Assembly (NCBI GenBank): GCA_034439975.1
Contig: JAWXBK010000071.1
Location: 15,434 to 79,433, forward strand
Source of the DNA: JAWXBK01 sp034439975
GTDB lineage: Bacteria > Pseudomonadota > Alphaproteobacteria > Dongiales > Dongiaceae
DNA: 64,000 nt
Reading direction: 5' to 3'
The notes below the pieces were generated by a model that ran no database searches, was not told where the DNA came from, and was given only the letters and a program-made list of their open reading frames with translations. The translations under genes were made by a program, and so were the position numbers. Position 1 is the stretch's first letter. Each line of letters begins with the position of its first letter. Of the stretch, positions 41,767 through 50,054 are shown in pieces.

Positions 41767-42366
41767 TCAATTGACCTCGTCGATGGTTTCGTCGGCCGTA
41801 TCGGCCTCGGAAAGCTGTGCGTCATTGCTCTCCGGCTCGGCCGGAAAGAAGGTGTAGGAAAGCGTGATGGTACGAAGCTGGTCGAAATCCGGATCGTCGA
41901 GAATTGCCGGATCGACATAGAACTGCACCGGCATGTCGACCGTTTCGCCCGGCGCCAGCGCCTGCTCGGTAAAGCAGAAGCAGTCGACCTTGACGAAATA
42001 CTGGCCGGCATCGAGCGGCGTCACATTGAAGGTCGCGTTCCCGATGCTGGGCCGGGCCGTGAGATTATGGGCACGATAATAAGCGAGCGCCGGTTCGCCG
42101 ACGCGGACCGTCACCGCGCGTTCGACCGGCTGGAACTCCCAGCCGAGTTGCTGCATCGAATCGGCATTGAAACGGATCGTCACGGTTTCGCTGCCGACAG
42201 CACCCGGCGCCGTTTCGGCGCGCTGCGTCGTACCGCCGAAGCCGGTTACCTGGCAGAACAGGCGATAAAGCGGGACCGACGCGGCGGTCAGGCCGATCAT
42301 GGCCACGAGAACGCCCGCGAGCCAGAAAGCCGTCCTGCCATTGCGCCGCGCTGCCGTCCGGTTCAT
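41767..42366 (-). CDS. ctaG: Cytochrome c oxidase assembly protein CtaG (Cox11)
   Basis: Copper chaperone for the CuB site in subunit I. The 199-residue protein has one N-terminal membrane helix (AFWLAGVLVAMIGLTAASVP) followed by LYRLFCQVTGFGGTTQ and a periplasmic Ig-like domain. The copper-binding CFCF motif is present in VKVDCFCFTEQALAPGE, together with the membrane-proximal Cys in LFCQ. The ATG overlaps the stop of the 45-residue gene upstream (ATGA). Confidence 0.96.
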   Translation of the reverse strand: MNRTAARRNGRTAFWLAGVLVAMIGLTAASVPLYRLFCQVTGFGGTTQRAETAPGAVGSETVTIRFNADSMQQLGWEFQPVERAVTVRVGEPALAYYRAHNLTARPSIGNATFNVTPLDAGQYFVKVDCFCFTEQALAPGETVDMPVQFYVDPAILDDPDFDQLRTITLSYTFFPAEPESNDAQLSEADTADETIDEVN

Positions 42367-42500
42367 TCGCCGCCCATCCTGATGATCGAAACCAAGTAGA
42401 CGATCACCACGAACGCCAGCAACGCGGCCGCGAGCGCGAGATTGCGCAGGCGCAGCCGGCGCTTGCGTTCGACATCGTTGAGGCTCCGCGGGGCATTCAT
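42363..42500 (-). CDS. Small single-span protein of the cta cluster (CoxF-like)
   Basis: A 45-residue protein: basic N-terminus MNAPRSLNDVERKRRLRLRN, one transmembrane helix LALAAALLAFVVIVYLVSII and the end RMGGE. Its start shares one base with the ctaB stop (TGATG), and its stop overlaps the ctaG start by four bases, so translation is coupled on both sides. Many alphaproteobacteria carry such a tiny protein in this slot, sometimes called CoxF. Its role is unknown, perhaps oxidase assembly. Confidence 0.85.
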   Translation of the reverse strand: MNAPRSLNDVERKRRLRLRNLALAAALLAFVVIVYLVSIIRMGGE

Positions 42501-43465
42501 CAGGCCGCCGCGCCCTGCAGCAGCGCGATCAGCCCGGGTGCCCGATCGAGGCCGATCATCGCGAACAGCAGGAAGAGATAGAGGATGGAAAATCCGAACA
42601 TGCGGCGCGCGCTGCGCTCGCTCTCATCGAACCAGACCGAGATCGCCGCCGCGACGAACAGCAGACCCAGGACGAGCGCGGCGATGCCGTAGAGCGGGCC
42701 GGTCATGCCGAGATACCAGGGCGCGAGTGCGACCGGCAGCAGCGCCAGCGTATAGAGCAGCATCTGCAGCTTGGTGGCCCGCGCGCCGGCCACCACCGGC
42801 AGCATCGGCACTCCGGCGCGCGCATAGTCGCCGGTGCGGTAAAGCGCGAGCGCCCAGAAATGCGGCGGCGTCCACATGAAGATCAGCAGGAACAGCATGA
42901 TCGGCTCGATACCGAGCGAGCCGGTCGCGGCAGCCCAGCCGATCATCGGGGGGAACGCGCCCGCGGCGCCGCCGATCACGATGTTCTGCGGCGTGCGACG
43001 CTTGAGCCAGATCGTGTAGACGAAAACGTAGAACAGGGTCGCCGAAGCGAGCAGGCCCGCGGCCAGCCAGTTGATCGCGAGCCCCATCAGCACGACCGCA
43101 AACAGCGTCAGCACGATCCCGAAGGAAAGCGCCTCGGACGGCTCAACGCGTCCCGCCGGGATCGGCCGCGCGCAGGTTCGCGTCATCACCGCGTCGATGT
43201 CGCGGTCATACCACATGTTGATGGCGCCGGCCGCACCGGCCGCTACGGCGATGCAGAGGATCGCAACCGCCGCCAGCACCGGATGCATCGACACCGGCGC
43301 CGCGACGATGCCGATCAGCCCGGTGAAGACCACCAGCGACATGACGCGCGGCTTCAGGAGCTGGACGAAGTCGCCGACGCTCGCGCCGATCGCGAGCGTG
43401 CCGGACGGCAGCGCGCGTGACAGCGTGTCGTTCCCCGCCCCTGCTATCTGCAGCCCGTCAGCCAT
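42500..43465 (-). CDS. ctaB: Protoheme IX farnesyltransferase (heme O synthase)
   Basis: Adds a farnesyl group to heme b, giving heme O for conversion to heme A. The 321-residue UbiA-superfamily protein has about nine membrane helices. It has the first Asp-rich motif NMWYDRDIDAVMTRTCARPI and the second conserved loop TPPHFWALALYRTGDYARAG, which are specific to CtaB. It lies between ctaD (82 bases upstream) and the small CoxF-like gene. A heme A synthase (ctaA) is not in the window. Confidence 0.97.
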   Translation of the reverse strand: MADGLQIAGAGNDTLSRALPSGTLAIGASVGDFVQLLKPRVMSLVVFTGLIGIVAAPVSMHPVLAAVAILCIAVAAGAAGAINMWYDRDIDAVMTRTCARPIPAGRVEPSEALSFGIVLTLFAVVLMGLAINWLAAGLLASATLFYVFVYTIWLKRRTPQNIVIGGAAGAFPPMIGWAAATGSLGIEPIMLFLLIFMWTPPHFWALALYRTGDYARAGVPMLPVVAGARATKLQMLLYTLALLPVALAPWYLGMTGPLYGIAALVLGLLFVAAAISVWFDESERSARRMFGFSILYLFLLFAMIGLDRAPGLIALLQGAAA

Positions 43466-43546
43466 CGCTTCGTCGAATCTCCCAAAAGCGAACGCCGCCG
43501 CCTGTCGGCGGATGCGGCGCCGGCGCCGAACGAATTCGCGCGCCTG

Positions 43547-45166
43547 CTATTTGACGCGCGGCAGCTCTTCGAACGAATGGAAGGGCGGCGGCGAACTGAC
43601 CGTCCATTCCAGCGTCGTTGCGCCCTCGCCCCACGGATTGGCGCCGACCCTCTTACCGGCCACCAGCGTGTAGATCACGATGCCGATAAAGAAAATCGTT
43701 GCCGCGAAGGAGAGGTACGAGCCGTAGGACGCAACCTGATTCCAGCCGGCAAACGCATCCGGGTAGTCGATGTAACGGCGTGGCATGCCGGCGAGACCCA
43801 GGAAATGCATCGGGAAGAACGTGATGTTCACGCCGATGAAGGTCAGCCAGAAATGCGTCTTGCCGGCCCATTCCGGATACTGACGGCCGCTCATCTTGCC
43901 GAACCAGTAATAGAAGCCGCCGAAGATCGAGAACACGGCGCCGAGCGACAGCACGTAGTGGAAGTGCGCGACGACGTAATAGGTGTCGTGCAGCGCGATA
44001 TCGATGCCCATGTTGGCGAGCACGACGCCGGTGACCCCACCGACCGTGAACAGGAAGATGAATCCGCAGGCCCACAGCATGGGCGTCGTGAAACGGATCG
44101 AGCCGCCCCACATCGTCGCAATCCAGGAGAAGATCTTCACGCCTGTCGGCACCGCGATCACCATCGTTGCCGCGGTGAAATAGGCGCGCGTATCGACATC
44201 CATGCCGACGGTAAACATGTGATGCGCCCACACGATGAAGCCGACGAAGCCGATCGCCACCATCGCATAGGCCATGCCGAGATAGCCGAACACCGGCTTC
44301 TTCGAGAAGGTCGACACGATATGGCTGATCATGCCGAAGCCCGGCAGAATCAGGATGTACACTTCGGGATGGCCGAAGAACCAGAACAGATGCTGGAACA
44401 GCACCGGATCGCCGCCGCCAGCCGGATCGAAGAAATGCGTGCCGAAATTACGGTCGGTCAGCAGCATGGTGATCGCGCCGCCGAGCACCGGCAGCGAGAG
44501 CAGCAGCAGGAAGGCCGTCACCAGCACCGACCAGACGAACAGCGGCATCTTGTGCAGCGTCATACCCGGCGCGCGCATGTTGAAGATGGTCGTGATGAAG
44601 TTGATCGCACCCAGGATCGACGATGCGCCGGCGAGATGCAGCGCGAAGATCGCCATGTCGACCGATGGCCCTGGATGGCCGAGCGAACTCGACAAGGGGG
44701 GATAGATCGTCCAGCCCGTACCGGCGCCCTCGCCGACGAAGGCGGAGCCGATCAGCAGCGCGAATGACGGGATCAGCAGCCAGAAGCTGATATTGTTCAT
44801 GCGCGGGAAGGCCATGTCGGGCGCGCCGATCATCAGCGGCACGAACCAGTTGCCGAACCCGCCGATCATCGCCGGCATCACCAGGAAGAACACCATGATG
44901 AGGCCGTGCGCGGAAACGAATACGTTCCAGAGCTGCCCGTCGGGATCGCCGGCGGCGGTCAGCATGTACTGGACGCCGGGCTCCTGCAGCTCGAGGCGCA
45001 TCAGCAGCGAGAAGAAGCCGCCGATCAGGCCGGCCACGATCGCCAGCACGAGGTACATCGTGCCGATGTCCTTGTGATTGGTGGAATAAAGAAAGCGCTT
45101 CCACCCCGTCGGATTGTGATGGCCGTGGTCGTGACCGTGCGCGTGGCTGGCGGATGGGTTGTTCAT
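43547..45166 (-). CDS. ctaD: Cytochrome c oxidase subunit I
   Basis: Catalytic subunit with heme a and the heme a3-CuB centre, 539 residues, 12 helices. N-terminal His-rich SHAHGHDHGHHNPTGWKRFL precedes YSTNHKDIGTMY. The K and D channels and metal ligands appear in VSAHGLIMVFFLVMPAMIGG, WFFGHPEVYILILPGFG (CuB His and cross-linked Tyr), WAHHMFTVGMDVDTRAYF and VAHFHYVLSLGAVF. The ATG at 45166 follows ctaC by 22 bases. The protein is complete and of A1-type character, since the Glu of the D channel sits in GHPEV. Confidence 0.97.
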   Translation of the reverse strand: MNNPSASHAHGHDHGHHNPTGWKRFLYSTNHKDIGTMYLVLAIVAGLIGGFFSLLMRLELQEPGVQYMLTAAGDPDGQLWNVFVSAHGLIMVFFLVMPAMIGGFGNWFVPLMIGAPDMAFPRMNNISFWLLIPSFALLIGSAFVGEGAGTGWTIYPPLSSSLGHPGPSVDMAIFALHLAGASSILGAINFITTIFNMRAPGMTLHKMPLFVWSVLVTAFLLLLSLPVLGGAITMLLTDRNFGTHFFDPAGGGDPVLFQHLFWFFGHPEVYILILPGFGMISHIVSTFSKKPVFGYLGMAYAMVAIGFVGFIVWAHHMFTVGMDVDTRAYFTAATMVIAVPTGVKIFSWIATMWGGSIRFTTPMLWACGFIFLFTVGGVTGVVLANMGIDIALHDTYYVVAHFHYVLSLGAVFSIFGGFYYWFGKMSGRQYPEWAGKTHFWLTFIGVNITFFPMHFLGLAGMPRRYIDYPDAFAGWNQVASYGSYLSFAATIFFIGIVIYTLVAGKRVGANPWGEGATTLEWTVSSPPPFHSFEELPRVK

Positions 45167-45188
45167 AATTGTCTGCCTCTCCCGATTC

Positions 45189-46037
45189 TCAGTTGCCCGC
45201 GCTTTCGAGCTGCGCCACTTCGGCAGCGGGCGCATCGATCCGGGCATATTCCTCTTGAGCCGTCGCGACCCATGCGGCGAATGCTTCCTTGGACACCACC
45301 TCGACCACGATCGGCATATACGCATGCCCGACGCCGCAGAGCTCCGAGCACTGGCCGTAATAGGTGCCCTCGACGGTGACGCGGAACCAGCTTTCGTTCA
45401 CATGGCCGGGTATCCCGTCGAGCTTCACGTGGAAGGCCGGGATCGTCCATGAGTGGATTACGTCGCTGCCCGTGACCAGGATGCGGACGTTCGTGTCGAC
45501 CGGCACCACGACATGGGTGTCGGTCTCAAGCAGTCGCTTCGAGGGATCGGTGAGTTCCGCCTCGGGAACCAGCAGCGCGTCGAAGGTAAAGTTGCCGTGA
45601 TCCGGATATTCGTAAGACCAGTACCATTGCCGGCCGATCGCCTTGATCGTCATCTCGGCTTCCTCGGTGCGATCGGCGTAGTACATGAGCTTGAAAGACG
45701 GGATCGCGATCGCGACCAGGATCATGACCGGCACCACCGTCCAGAGCACTTCGACCAGCGTGTTGTGCGAGGTGCGCGAGGGTACCGGGTTCGCTTTCTC
45801 GTTGAAGCGAACGAAGCAGTAGAGCAACAGCGCGAGCACGAAAACCGAGATCGCCGCGATGATGACGAGCAGGATGTCGTGGAACCGACGGGCCTCTTCG
45901 GCAACCGGCGTGACGGCCGGCTGAAGGTTCATCTGCCAAGGTAACGGCTCGGCTGCACCGGCGAGGCCGGCAAACCCGGTCGCGGCGGCGGCCACCGCCA
46001 GCGCCAGAAAGAGCTTTCGGCTCACACCCATCTCCAT
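45189..46037 (-). CDS. ctaC: Cytochrome c oxidase subunit II
   Basis: Carries the binuclear CuA centre that accepts electrons from cytochrome c. The 282-residue protein has a signal peptide (KLFLALAVAAAATGFAGLAGA), two membrane helices (DILLVIIAAISVFVLALLLY and VEVLWTVVPVMILVAIAIPS) and a periplasmic cupredoxin domain. That domain has RQWYWSYEYPD and the CuA ligands in YYGQCSELCGVGHAYMPIV. No heme c motif is present, so it is the plain aa3 type. First gene of the cluster, starting at ATG 46037 (or 46031), with a 295-base upstream region. Confidence 0.97.
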   Translation of the reverse strand: MEMGVSRKLFLALAVAAAATGFAGLAGAAEPLPWQMNLQPAVTPVAEEARRFHDILLVIIAAISVFVLALLLYCFVRFNEKANPVPSRTSHNTLVEVLWTVVPVMILVAIAIPSFKLMYYADRTEEAEMTIKAIGRQWYWSYEYPDHGNFTFDALLVPEAELTDPSKRLLETDTHVVVPVDTNVRILVTGSDVIHSWTIPAFHVKLDGIPGHVNESWFRVTVEGTYYGQCSELCGVGHAYMPIVVEVVSKEAFAAWVATAQEEYARIDAPAAEVAQLESAGN

Positions 46038-46332
46038 CGTTCCCGTTTCGATTCCGGCATGGATACCCGAAACGCCGAAGCTTTTCAGCGGGGCCCCCAT
46101 CCGCGGCGGGACACTACACCCCGCGCCTTCTCGTCTCAAGTCTCGCGCAGGGTGGGATCGCTTGCACCGCGTTGATATGAAGCAGTTTTTTTCAATCCGC
46201 ATCATCCCTGCCGCAGAATTATGCGACGATCTGTCGCATAAATGCGGGGCCGATGCGGCGCGCGGGATGGCGCCGGGCAGAATCGGCGCCTATATCCGAG
46301 AGGTTCCACCGTCATATCGAGGATAAACGCCG
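46038..46332. promoter_or_regulatory. Divergent ctaC / tldD intergenic region
   Basis: A 295-base non-coding region that must hold the promoters for the minus-strand cta cluster and plus-strand tldD. Its middle is AT-rich (about 46172-46225) and contains a run of seven T. The only strong structure is an inverted repeat at 46219-46241 (separate entry). No unambiguous -35/-10 pair was found. Confidence 0.6.
46219..46241. promoter_or_regulatory. Perfect 9-bp inverted repeat, possible redox-regulator site
   Basis: Half-sites TTATGCGAC (46219-46227) and GTCGCATAA (46233-46241) are exact reverse complements around a 5-base spacer. The core GCGAC-N5-GTCGC matches the GCGNC-Nx-GNCGC pattern reported for RegA/PrrA/ActR response regulators, which control respiratory oxidases in alphaproteobacteria. 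It lies about 180 bases upstream of ctaC and 92 upstream of tldD. Confidence 0.5.
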
Positions 46333-47766
46333 ATGTCCGCTCGCGCCGAAACCGACCGCCTTTTTTTCCAGCGTACCGGGCTCGAGGAGAGCCGCGTCGA
46401 GCGGGTTGTCGGCGATGCGCTGGCCGGCGCCGACGATGGCGAGCTGTTCCTGGAGTATCGCCAGAGCGAGGCGCTCGGCTTCGACGACGGACGGCTCAAG
46501 ACCGCGAGCTTCGACACCGCGCAGGGTTTCGGGCTGCGCGCCATCTGCGGCGAACGCGCCGGTTATGCGCAGGCGAGCGAGCTCAGCGAAGCGGCGCTCG
46601 GCCGTGCCGCGGATGCGGTGAAGGCAGTCACCCGCGGCTATAGCGGGCAACTCGATGCGGCACCCGCCGGCACCAATCGGCATCTCTACGCCGACGACAA
46701 TCCGCTCGAACAAATGGCATTCCCGGACAAGGTCGCCCTGCTGGCGGAGATCGATGCCTATGCGCGGGCCAGCGATCCGCGCGTGCGCCAGGTCAGCGCC
46801 TCGCTGCTCGGCAGCTGGCAGGCGGTGCAGATATTCCGTGCCGACGGTTTGCGCGTCGCCGATATCAGGCCGCTGGTGCGTTTCAATATCTCGGTCACCG
46901 CCGCCGATGGCAGCCGTATGGAAAGCGGCAGCCACGGCGTTGGCGGGCGCGAGCTCTATGCCGAGTTCGTCGGCGGCGGCCGCTGGCGCGCGGCTGTCGA
47001 CGAGGCGGTGCGCCAGGCGTTGGTCAATCTCGATTCGGTACCCGCGCCGGCCGGCGAAATGACCGTCGTGCTCGGACCGGGCTGGCCCGGCGTGCTGCTG
47101 CACGAAGCGATCGGTCACGGGCTCGAAGGCGATTTCAATCGCAAGAAGACGTCGGCCTTTGCCGGGCTGATGGGCGAACGGGTCGCGGCGAAGGGCGTCA
47201 CGGTGGTCGATGACGGCACGATCGAACGGCGGCGCGGGTCGCTCACCATCGACGATGAGGGTACACCGACGCAGTACACGACGCTGATCGAGGACGGCAT
47301 TCTGGTCGGCTATATGCAGGACCGTCAGAACGCCCGGCTGATGGGCATGCGGGCGACCGGCAATGGACGGCGCGAATCCTATGCGCATATCCCGATGCCG
47401 CGCATGACCAACACCTACATGCTGGCCGGCGGCTACGACCCGCAGGAAATCCTCGCTTCGGTCGAGAACGGTATCTACGCGGTCAATTTCGGCGGCGGTC
47501 AGGTCGACATCACGTCGGGCAAGTTTGTGTTCACCTGCACCGAGGCCTATCGCATCGAGAACGGCAAGACGACAGCGCCGATCAAGGGCGCAACCCTGAT
47601 CGGCAATGGACCCGATGCGCTGACCCGCGTCGCGATGATCGGCAGCGATCTCAAACTCGACACCGGCGTCGGCACCTGCGGCAAGCAGGGTCAGGGTGTG
47701 CCGGTCGGCGTCGGCCAGCCGACCATGCGGATCGACCGGCTGACGGTCGGCGGCACCGGCGGCTGA
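46333..47766 (+). CDS. tldD: TldD metalloprotease
   Basis: TldD with TldE forms a heterodimeric zinc protease that trims unfolded peptides and matures some RiPPs. The 477-residue protein carries the HExxxH motif in LLHEAIGHGLEGDFNRKKTS (His257). GRRESYAHIPMPRMTNTYML and EAYRIENGKTTAPIKGATLI are further family segments. A tldE/pmbA partner is not in the window. tldD adjacent to ctaC is common in alphaproteobacteria. Confidence 0.95.
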   Translation: MSARAETDRLFFQRTGLEESRVERVVGDALAGADDGELFLEYRQSEALGFDDGRLKTASFDTAQGFGLRAICGERAGYAQASELSEAALGRAADAVKAVTRGYSGQLDAAPAGTNRHLYADDNPLEQMAFPDKVALLAEIDAYARASDPRVRQVSASLLGSWQAVQIFRADGLRVADIRPLVRFNISVTAADGSRMESGSHGVGGRELYAEFVGGGRWRAAVDEAVRQALVNLDSVPAPAGEMTVVLGPGWPGVLLHEAIGHGLEGDFNRKKTSAFAGLMGERVAAKGVTVVDDGTIERRRGSLTIDDEGTPTQYTTLIEDGILVGYMQDRQNARLMGMRATGNGRRESYAHIPMPRMTNTYMLAGGYDPQEILASVENGIYAVNFGGGQVDITSGKFVFTCTEAYRIENGKTTAPIKGATLIGNGPDALTRVAMIGSDLKLDTGVGTCGKQGQGVPVGVGQPTMRIDRLTVGGTGG

Positions 47767-47784
47767 GCACCAGCCGCAGATTTT
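47759..47784 (+). terminator. Weak terminator at the end of tldD
   Basis: GCGGCT (47759-47764) and AGCCGC (47772-47777) form a 6-bp stem with a 7-base loop, followed by AGATTTT. The stem overlaps the tldD stop codon. It is short and the U-tract is modest, so efficiency is doubtful. Confidence 0.4.
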
Positions 47785-47926
47785 CCCCCAGCTACATTCG
47801 GTCAGTGCGATTCGGTGGAACGGCGCGCGTGAACGCTGCATTCGTGCCGTCTACGCAGAAGCGTTGAGCGGCCGGCAGCGACCCGGCATGATCGGCTCCG
47901 GCCAGAATGGCCAAAAGGGAGCGATC

Positions 47927-50002
47927 ATGGCACGCGATCCCCGCTACGATATTCTGTTCGAACCGGTGCGGATCGGCCCGGTCGTCTCGAAAAACCGCTT
48001 CTACCAGGTGCCGCATTGTTCCGGCATGGGTGCGACCTGGCCACAGACGCTCGCGGCGATGCGGGGTGTCAAAGCCGAAGGCGGCTGGGGCGTCGTCTGC
48101 ACGGAATATTGCTCGATCCATCCCACGTCCGACGATACGCCCTATCCATTCTGCCGGCTCTGGGACGAAGACGACGTACGCGATCAGGCGCTGATGACCG
48201 AGGCCGTGCATGCACATGGCGCGCTGGCCGGCGTCGAGCTGTGGCACGGCGGCTATCACGCGCTCAACCGGTTCAGCCGCGAAGGTCATATCGGACCGAG
48301 CGCGCGGCCAGTGCATGGCTATGATCCGGTGCAGGCCCGTGCGATGGACCGAACCGACATCCGCAACCTGCGAACCTGGCAATCCGATGCCGCCAAGCGC
48401 GCCGTGCGGGCCGGCTTCGATATCGTCTATGTCTATGCCGGACATACCTACATGCCGGCGCAGTTCCTCTCGCCGCGCTTCAATGACCGCAGCGACGAAT
48501 ATGGTGGTTCGATCGAAAATCGCGCGCGACTGCTGCGCGAGATGATCGAGGATACGCGCGAAGCAGTCGGCCCGAATGTCGCGGTCGCGGTCCGGCTGAT
48601 GGTCGACGAATTCATCGGGCCCGAGGGCATTCTTGCCGAACGCGAAGGCAAGGAGGTTCTCGAAATGCTCGGCGAGCTGCCGGACCTCTGGGACGTGCAA
48701 CTCGGCGAATACCACGTCGATGCGCGCTCCTCGCGATTCGTGAAGGAAGCCGCGCAGGAGCCGTATGTCGCCTTCGTCAAGCGATACACGACCAAGCCGG
48801 TCGTCGGCGTCGGGCGGTTTACCTCGCCCGACACGATGGTCTCGCAGATCAAACGGGGTATCCTCGACATGATCGGCGCGGCACGCCCGTCGATCGCCGA
48901 TCCGTTTCTGCCGAGCAAGATCGAGCAGGGCCGGATCGACGACATTCGCGAATGCATCGGCTGTAACATTTGCGTCGCGAGCAACGGTACGGGTACGCCG
49001 ATCCGCTGCACGCAGAACCCGACCATGGGCGAGGAATGGCGCCGCGGCTGGCATCCCGAGCGGATCGCGCCAAAGCATCGCGACGACACGGTGCTGGTCG
49101 TCGGCGCCGGGCCGGCCGGGCTTGAGGCGGCGCGCGCACTCGGCGAGCGCGGCTATCAGGTGCATCTCGCCGAGGCGAGCGGCGAGCTGGGCGGTCGCGT
49201 GCCGCGTGAGGCAACATTGCCCGGTCTTTCGGAATGGATCCGCGTGCGCGACTGGCGCCAGGGCCAGATCGCGCGCATGACCAATGTCGAGATCTATCGC
49301 GAGAGCGCGCTGACGGCCGACCAGGTGCTGGAATTCGGCTTCCCGAACGTCGTGATCGCGACCGGATCAACCTGGCGGCGCGACGGTGTCGGCCGCGCGC
49401 ATCATCGCCCCATCCCCGGTGCCGATGGTTTGCGCGTCTACACGCCGGACGATCTCTTCGCCGGCACACCGATCGAAGGTCCGGTGCTGCTGTTCGACGA
49501 CGATCACTATTACATGGGCGGGGTCGTGGCCGAGGCGCTGAGCGCACGCGGACTTGCGGTGACGCTGGTCACCACGGCCGGCACTGTCTCGGCATGGACC
49601 TCGGCAAGTCTCGAACAGTCCTACATCCAGGCACAGCTAATCGAGAAGGGCGTCGACATCGTCGTCAATCACAGCCTGATACGCATCGGCACCGAGAAAA
49701 TGACGCTCGCCTGCGCGTTCACCGGGCGCGAACGAACGCTGCCGGCACGATCGGCGATGCTGGTGACGGCACGGATCGCCGAAGACGAACTCTACCGGGC
49801 GCTTGCCGCCGATCCGGGCCGGCTGTCGGCCGCGGGCATCGTCTCGCTGCGGCGCATCGGCGATTGCAGCAGCCCGGGAACGATCGCAGCGGCCGTCCAT
49901 GCGGGGCATCGCTACGCGCGCGAATTCGGCGAAGCGTCGGTGGACGAACCGGGTTTCCGGCTCGAACATCTGCGCCACGAGGAGCGACAGCAATTCGGAT
50001 GA
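47927..50002 (+). CDS. Trimethylamine-dehydrogenase-like flavoprotein (N-demethylase type)
   Basis: A 691-residue protein collinear with trimethylamine dehydrogenase: an N-terminal FMN TIM barrel, a 4Fe-4S site and C-terminal FAD/NAD-like domains. FYQVPHCSGMGA gives Cys31, where TMADH has its 6-S-cysteinyl FMN. Tyr61 (TEYCSI) and the YVYAGHTYMP Tyr/His are kept. The cluster motif CIGCNIC plus RCTQN is complete, and VLVVGAGPAGLEAARAL starts the C-terminal part. The two Trp that form the TMADH substrate cage are not found, so the substrate differs. Dimethylglycine, N-methylproline or another N-methyl compound is possible. The start is ATG 47927 with GGGAG upstream. Confidence 0.88.
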   Translation: MARDPRYDILFEPVRIGPVVSKNRFYQVPHCSGMGATWPQTLAAMRGVKAEGGWGVVCTEYCSIHPTSDDTPYPFCRLWDEDDVRDQALMTEAVHAHGALAGVELWHGGYHALNRFSREGHIGPSARPVHGYDPVQARAMDRTDIRNLRTWQSDAAKRAVRAGFDIVYVYAGHTYMPAQFLSPRFNDRSDEYGGSIENRARLLREMIEDTREAVGPNVAVAVRLMVDEFIGPEGILAEREGKEVLEMLGELPDLWDVQLGEYHVDARSSRFVKEAAQEPYVAFVKRYTTKPVVGVGRFTSPDTMVSQIKRGILDMIGAARPSIADPFLPSKIEQGRIDDIRECIGCNICVASNGTGTPIRCTQNPTMGEEWRRGWHPERIAPKHRDDTVLVVGAGPAGLEAARALGERGYQVHLAEASGELGGRVPREATLPGLSEWIRVRDWRQGQIARMTNVEIYRESALTADQVLEFGFPNVVIATGSTWRRDGVGRAHHRPIPGADGLRVYTPDDLFAGTPIEGPVLLFDDDHYYMGGVVAEALSARGLAVTLVTTAGTVSAWTSASLEQSYIQAQLIEKGVDIVVNHSLIRIGTEKMTLACAFTGRERTLPARSAMLVTARIAEDELYRALAADPGRLSAAGIVSLRRIGDCSSPGTIAAAVHAGHRYAREFGEASVDEPGFRLEHLRHEERQQFG

Positions 50003-50054
50003 AACGATTGTGCGTGAAACGGTTGCACGAAAGCAGCCGCGAAACGGAAGTCGT

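Noticed and set aside
43577..44767. Plus-strand 396-codon frame opposite ctaD
   Set aside because: A His/Arg/Glu-rich shadow. Subunit I is complete on the other strand.
46312..49165. Minus-strand frames opposite tldD and the TMADH-like gene
   Set aside because: No RBS or family motifs. Both plus-strand genes are full-length with catalytic motifs.
50003..50054. Imperfect GAAACG repeats between the TMADH-like gene and the P450
   Set aside because: Short and degenerate, with no terminator form and no consistent unit.
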